Assembly (NCBI GenBank): GCA_914767715.1
Contig: OU612066.1
Location: forward strand, 32,956,283-33,020,282
Direction: 5' to 3'
DNA: 64,000 nt
Origin: Membranipora membranacea
Taxonomy: Eukaryota; Bryozoa; Gymnolaemata; Cheilostomatida; Membraniporidae
Below the pieces are notes generated by a model. It had not been told where the DNA came from and made no database searches. It saw nothing but the letters and a program-made list of their open reading frames with translations. The position numbers were made by a program, and so were the translations under genes. Shown piece by piece: positions 57,901-64,000 of the stretch; the stretch's first letter is position 1; each line of letters begins with the position of its first letter.

Positions 57901-60900
57901 CATCAGATCTTTCTTGTCTCTTGGAATAGCCTTTTTCAAATTCTATTGCCATTATTGTCATCCCAAAAAATTCTTTAAATGTTCCGCTGAAAAAGCAAGT
58001 GTAAGTTGTATAGAAGAAAAAAAGTGCAATGCTTTTTTAATTTTTGTAAAGAAAGCACAGAATTTATTTTATCCATACTTTTGAACAGCCTACAAACTAC
58101 TATTTTTTTCATGTGCTTCGTGTGACAAACAAAACTAAGTAGAAGAAAATTTGTCAGGTATACAGAAATCAGTTCTTCATGTTCAATGTGTTACATGATT
58201 TATGTTTTGCCCAAGGTAATGTTATTATTGTCCTTAATTTTATCATTGCCAATGATAATTGATTGGGTCGCACACCTAATCAAATACCCAATCATCTCAT
58301 CATTCTGCACATGCCAAGCAATGTTCAACACAATCCAGCCAATTAACTTCGCATAAACGAGGGACACAAGTTTTCCTGATTCAACGACCCCTTCGGACAC
58401 CGCTGGACTGTATCCTGTTTTGGTTGTTCCAGTCTACTTAGCATCGTACTATAAGATATCCAACATTAGTGACGTTTTTCACAACTTATAATGATTTGCA
58501 TGCTCATTGCTCATGATGTTTATCAGTATGCCCACATGGACATACCGGTACATGTAGGCCTACATCCTAGCACTAACTAGTACTTATTGCAGCTATCTGT
58601 TTCCCTCGTGTGTTGTAATTTGAATCAAATAACCGTTTATACTTTATTTTCTGTTTATCTAGTAACAATCAGCTTCCAAGATAAAAATCGACCAATAGAA
58701 GTGCATTAATCGTTGTATTTCCTGTATTTCCTGATTTCCTCGGAGACAGTTGCCGGGTATTGAATCAGAGATAACAAGAATGAATGTGACATTGGAATGC
58801 TGCTTGATTTGATTCACAAGATTTCAGGACAACAAATTGCTTTTCAAATACTTCCTGATCATAAAGTCAGCACACTTTGACACTGAATCATAGCTGTCCC
58901 TAAGCAAAATATCCGATTACTTTCACTTTTCATGCCCTTATCTCAACAGCCCTGATCAACAGTTTTATAAACGGATGGATAGGGACAGCTTTTGAATGCT
59001 TGACCCTGTCAAGATAATTTGATAAGCTCTTCTAGCTCATTTGTTTTTGCTATTACAAATGAAAAAAATTATCATCAAAATTAGTAATTCAGCTAAAATA
59101 ATATTCTGTTGCCTGTGGCAGCAAATTTGATACAGGGCATAAAGGGTGGTAGCGTCAGTTTGTTATTTGATATTTATAGAAGTCTCAAATTTTATATATA
59201 TATTTAGTATGATACTGAACATTATTTGGTATGATTCATCTATTTAATTCCAAAGTTTTAATATGTTGAGCTTTAAAGTAAATATCATTTATTTTCCACT
59301 TTTAAATTGCCAGTACCACTATACACCTCCTGGTACTTTGAGAATTGTCAGTGCCAATGAGCTGAAGTGTAGATCTAAATGTAGATCTAAAATCTAAATG
59401 TGCATTTGTGATTCATTTTTAGTCATAGATCTAGTAAACTACATCAAGGAAGTTAATTTTGCAATAAGAGTCTCCTGTTGACAAACATTTCCATATCCTG
59501 TTTCTGAATGGAGCCATTACGTCACGCCATGTCACTACGATGCACTGTTCTCTGCCCTATAATTTATAGCTAAGTTTTTAGTATTGCTGTGTTAATTGAT
59601 GTTTTGGAATGCATACTTGTTGTTGATTGTTGATTGGGAGATCTTGTTAAATATTTTGCCGGCGCAGCACGCCAGTGTGTTGTTGTGTCAGGATGAAAGG
59701 AGCGATGGGAGACAGGAAATAATGAGAAAATTCTGATTTTTGTCACAGTAAATATTATGAAATACACTGTATAGTATCATAGTGGAATCATAATGACATG
59801 TTGCCACAATGCTCTGTCTTCTGAGTAAATTCTCTATGTACTTTTCGACCCACATGCAAGCTCAGTACAGGTACAGACTTCATCTTCCTGTTTAAGAGCA
59901 ACTGATGGTCATTTGACTCTTTTAATTTACTTCGATTCAACATCATAAATTAAGTAAGTCTAATGGCAGTGGAATCCATGTTTCCAGTACCTACTACCAA
60001 TGTAACAGGCAGTAACCATCATCAATTTAAACATAAATATTAGTCAGACTCTTGCAATACCCTATCCAAGAACAAGATGCTCCAAGATCCCCTCATCAAG
60101 ATTTCTCGGTCACTTCTTGCCTAAGGTTATTGGTCATCTCTTCTGCTTATCATCAGTCAAGTGCTCTTATTCCTGATCTTGTGCGGCTCATAGTCACAAC
60201 ATTATACAGCATACCCAAATATAGCATACAGTGTTTGTCCTCAACAAGCATGCAGTAAAGCTGCTAAACAAAAGTAAAAATATGAGCCTGTCGGGAATTC
60301 CCAGCTGGGATTTTACACCAATTCAAAAATCAGGAAGTGCAAAAATTAAACCACTGACTTGGTGTCAATTTTTTACCTGACTTGATATACGACTCGAATC
60401 AAATTTCATGCTCATGCAGTAGCAAGTTAGGAGGAACCTAGCAAAGCATTGTAGAAAGCTGTATTATGTAAGTTTCTTATTTCTTCATTTTTTACATAAT
60501 CCATCCTGGATTAATTTAACACATAAAGCTGACTAGTTGCAACAAAAGAAAGTTGTAGAAGAAAAATGTTATGTACCAATCGAGGATGTTTCCAAATATA
60601 TAACAATATAATGCTCTAACCGGTCAAAATGTAGGTTAAGGAAGAAAAACGCAGGTTAGGGAACATAACTTAGTAATTATAGTATGAGTGATGAAGTTTT
60701 ACTGGCCGATCTTGTATCCTATTGGTTTCAGACCAATTAAATCATAGAAGTTACGCATCACTGTCAAGGCTCCCCACTTAGAAAATTAAGCTTGAGAACA
60801 CTGCGAGATCAATGCGACATTGCAAATATGTCCTCTCGTCCAATCACATCTTCTTATTCACTGAGGAGTCATTAATGGGTATAGTAATCTGTGAATTGTG

Positions 60901-63228
60901 ATACCATTAAGCGTTCTCGAGAAACTCCCAGTATGAGGTAAGCGCATCGACAATTCAAAAAGGATATATCATGGCGAATTAATTACTACCTTGAAGCCAT
61001 ACGTGGACTCTTATTCCTATATTCTAACCAATGAAATGCTGAGTTGACAATGCATGCGTTCCAACTGCCTTTTGATTCATTTTTAATTGCCTTAAAATCT
61101 TTTTTGATGAAAATGACACCGGGGCTTTCCCTACCAATTGAATCTTTGATGTCTTCCAAGATCGTAACAGGCTTCTATGTTATTCAAGCAAATTTTTCAT
61201 ACTTGAATTTTGAGTTGAAGTCCCTGAAAGTATAAGTATGATCACGCTCAGTAGAGAGACTCAATTTGAGATCCGGCAGATCGCAAAACAAAATTAAATT
61301 CCTAATCACTCTATGTGCTGCTTGTCAATTACCATCCCCTGATGAAGTTAAACACTGATAAATATGAATCAAACACCCTGACTAGCTTACAACCTTTTGG
61401 GTGTTTCGGATATGACGATTAAAACCTGACTAAGTGTTTGAGTGTTCAATTTATAATTATAAGCAAGAAATAAAGAAACATGAGTTTTAAGTTTTGTTTG
61501 TCTGAGATTCGATCTGATGTTGGTGTGATTTGTTTGCTTGTTTTGCTTTCTTCTACAATGTATATTATAATTATGGCACCATTCAGATCAAATTGTATAT
61601 GACTAGATTTTGGCAAAACTGCGGTGTGGCCATGATGTGAAACAACTGTGAAAATCTGATTCTTAGAAACAATTTGGTATCACTGCTATTGGTTAGTTTG
61701 GGGCCAAAAAGAATCCTTACCATCCCACTTTGAGTGGACAGGATCCTTTTTAAAGGAATTCTTAGAAAAATTACAATTTCCTTGCATTTGACATTCATTT
61801 TGATTTACACCGATAAACACATACAAATGTATATAAGAAGATGATCAGTTCTTTGAGACTAACAGGATGTTGGAGATGGTTTGTTGATATCTTCAAACAG
61901 GATAGATCAAGGTTATATCCTTTAGCCTGATAATAAGCTCCAGATTCAGAGTTCATTCCTGGAATCATAATAAGAAACTCTAGTTTCTAGAAGATAAGAG
62001 AAATCCAAGGTCACACAGATTTGAAAGTTCAAAGGATAATATTTAGTTTTGTAACTTTTGGGCCAATTAAAATAAAGAATAATATTATATTGTTTTTATT
62101 TTTGAACAGAAGGGTCTGAATCCGAACTAGAAATCTGAATCTTAAAATAAAATTTGGGCTTTGTTGCACACTGATGGTATATTGTAAACTATACCTTATA
62201 AATCATAAGCTGGCAAGGAAAGTGCTTATTTTTGTGAACTTGGTGGGGGGGACAAAGGTAATTAATTAATATGAGGGAACTTACGATAGGTAAAACGCCA
62301 GCACAAAGAGGTGGTTTTGGCATTTTGATAGAAGGCGCAATCTTGAATGAATAGACGCCAAGACCATGATCTTAGGTAGACGTTGAATCGGTGTCATTGA
62401 TAAGTTGGGTAGCTCAAGTTTTATTTCGGACTATTAAACCTGTTTGTAGCCTGTCTTGTGAAGTACTGTGAGGTGAGGTACTGTTTATCATGTTCATAAA
62501 CTAGCTTTCTCTATGTATTTCAATATATCAGCTTGAACAAAATCCTGGCTTTGATAATCTTTGTGTATAGAAAATAGCTAGCTTACAAAATAATGTCAGG
62601 CTGGTAAAAGATAAATGACAACTATTTGTCTTGACTTGTGTGTGTATAGTCAGTCGCTTCATAAGCGACGTTCTGTTCAAGGGAAAAAGTCATATTGAAC
62701 TCAAAAATCCGAGAAGCGCAAACTAACACTTCACATGATGTCATATGAGTGCATCTGCGCACAGTGTCCATTGTTTCCACCGTTTCCACACAGTGTTTGT
62801 ATTCCCCACATTATGTTGACCTTATGATTCAATACTGAGGCCAAGATGAATACAGTAAGCGAACAGTTAGTCACAACGGAAACTGTCATCTCGGATGACT
62901 CTTAATCTTATTTCTAGGTTTCATGTTTCTCTTGTGAATTACCACAGTGTCATGATAAGAGTTGTCTTCATTCACATAAACACACGAGTGGCTTTTCCTC
63001 ATATCAAAGATTGTTTGATGATGCATATAGCCAATGAGAATTGCACTAAGCCTTATACAGTTCAGGCATTGGATGATTACATATAGCACTGTCTCTAGGT
63101 GCATATTTAAAAGGCGAATGCCTTGTGCATAGTTGAACCATTTCTGATGGATTTCTCTATAATTATGCAGGTCTGAATTAGTAGCTCTCATATTTCTGTG
63201 ATCCTCACCTAGCGCTGATGGCATTGTA
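54955..63228. other. long stretch without recognised genes
   Basis: 8.3 kb. The first part should be the PTPRN 3' untranslated region. I found no exon of a known family; the longest open frames (57277-57504 and 57800-58084, about 75-95 codons) are lysine-, phenylalanine- and leucine-rich and unconvincing. The stretch includes the (TAAA)n tract at 57538-57592. The promoter of the ankyrin gene should lie near its right end. Confidence 0.5.
57538..57592. repeat. (TAAA)n microsatellite, duplicated block
   Basis: Runs of AAATAAAT interrupted by a repeated AATAATCATTAAT block. Confidence 0.9.
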
Positions 63229-63947
63229 ATGGTCATCAATACTACTATCAAAATGATGGACTTGGCACAGGCAGCTAAAGATCGGAATATAAAACTTGTG
63301 CGCAGACAGCTGACAAGTGGTAAGTAGACTCCTATTGTGATGAACCTTCTCTGGATAAACACCATTGTTGGCCTTTACTTTGCAATGCAAGCCTGCAATA
63401 AGTTATACTAACCAGGTGCTTGTTCCTGATTTACGAATCTTTAGGCAAAACAAGTGAATAATATTCTCTTCGTTGGTCTGCCGGAGGTTCCGCGGTGTCT
63501 GATGAAAGCTAGCAGTAACAACCTGTGACAGTCAATAAAAACTAAACATACAACCAATACCATTTTAGTATTCATTGCAAAGTCTTACCAAATAAGGTGT
63601 GTTTCAGTCGGTGTGAGGGCCGAGGTCCACCACCTCTAATATATATCTCATCATATTACAAACATATTACAAACAAATGTGAACCAAAAAAGTTCCCTCC
63701 AGGATTATCTCTCAAGCAAGTTATGACATTTTATAGAATCTTTAGTGCGAGTACAAATAGGAAATAAAGATGAGGATACACAAGGCACCGCTCTATACTG
63801 GATGTGTGTACATGGAGAGTTGGATATCGTGAAACAGTTGCTTACTCTGGGCGCTGACCCTAACACAACAAACTGTATAAAACAGACTCCGTTACATGCG
63901 GCATCAGATATGGGATATACGCATATAGTTAAACTGCTTTTAAAACA
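63229..63947 (+). CDS. ankyrin-repeat protein, 5' exons (partial)
   Basis: Exon 1 ends at 63319 (ACAAGTG|GTAAGT) and exon 2 is 63746-63947 (TTTAG|TGCGAG..TTAAAACA|GTAAGT); phases agree. Exon 1 gives MMDLAQAAKDRNIKLVRRQL, an N-terminal repeat cap. Exon 2 gives two ankyrin repeats: GTALYWMCVHGELDIVKQLL followed by TLGADPN, and TPLHAASDMGYTHIVKLLL. In-frame ATGs at 63229, 63253 and 63256 could each start the protein. I prefer 63253, because it leads directly into the repeat. The gene continues beyond the right edge, so any further domain (kinase, death, SOCS box and so on) is out of view and the function cannot be named. Confidence 0.85.
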
Positions 63948-64000
63948 GTAAGTAACAAAAAATAGACATACTACAAAAACTGTTGCGGGTATTACATCTT

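Noticed and set aside
57277-58084. Two forward open frames (75 and 94 codons) in the long intergenic stretch
   Set aside because: Lys-, Phe- and Leu-rich AT-driven composition with no domain; a CxxC pair in the first is not enough for a zinc-finger call.
62886-63365. 159-codon minus-strand open frame
   Set aside because: It overlaps the ankyrin gene's first exon on the other strand and shows no recognisable motif.
1-64000. CRISPR arrays, bacterial operons or riboswitches
   Set aside because: The sequence is clearly eukaryotic nuclear DNA; no regularly spaced direct repeats with unique spacers exist.

Overview
The window is nuclear DNA from a non-vertebrate animal. Genes are split by many GT-AG introns, sequence outside exons is AT-rich, and the conserved proteins (a GH29 fucosidase, an M14 carboxypeptidase, a C22orf39/PANTS homologue and a PTPRN/IA-2 homologue) are metazoan in character. 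I cannot name the phylum from sequence alone. All gene models were assembled by eye from reading frame, splice sites and family similarity. For every gene lying fully inside the window, the exon lengths sum to a whole number of codons with no internal stop.

Layout. 1-14656 (+): two tandem alpha-L-fucosidase genes. Copy A (six 3' exons, 41-3004) is cut by the window edge; copy B (6893-13611) is complete, with 8 exons and 465 residues. Each is followed by an intron-containing tRNA-Leu(CAA) gene (4611-4726 and 14541-14656). This block is full of non-autonomous inverted-repeat elements, three of them with exact 9-bp flanking direct repeats, plus a 1.4-kb element carrying a minisatellite inside intron 1 of copy B. 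16092-20813 (-): a secreted carboxypeptidase B-like zymogen, 11 exons. 21491-23344 (-): a 158-residue C22orf39/PANTS homologue, 4 exons, with a tRNA-derived SINE in one intron. 24161-26335: inverted repeats, a nested palindrome and the second copy of a 516-bp foldback element. 26336-28980: no confident gene, though several minus-strand stretches look coding.

28981-54954 (+): one 26-kb gene of 21 exons encoding a 926-residue PTPRN (IA-2) homologue. It has a signal peptide, a cysteine-containing RESP18-homology region, a membrane-proximal ectodomain, one transmembrane helix and a degenerate tyrosine-phosphatase domain. 54955-63228 is a long stretch with no recognisable gene. 63229-63947 (+) holds the first exons of an ankyrin-repeat gene that runs off the window.

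The genes do not form an evident pathway. Most are secretory-route proteins: lysosomal or secreted fucosidases, a digestive-type carboxypeptidase and a dense-core-vesicle receptor. The most interesting observations are: (1) an in-frame open extension upstream of PTPRN exon 14 that would give a soluble or membrane-anchored cytoplasmic isoform lacking the ectodomain; (2) an unusual PTPRN active site (Cys-Cys-Ser-Asp-Gly, and WPE in place of WPD); (3) near-identical fucosidase exons beside diverged introns; (4) repeated tandem duplication of exon-intron junctions, creating runs of extra splice donors; and (5) several families of small palindromic elements with 9-bp target duplications.
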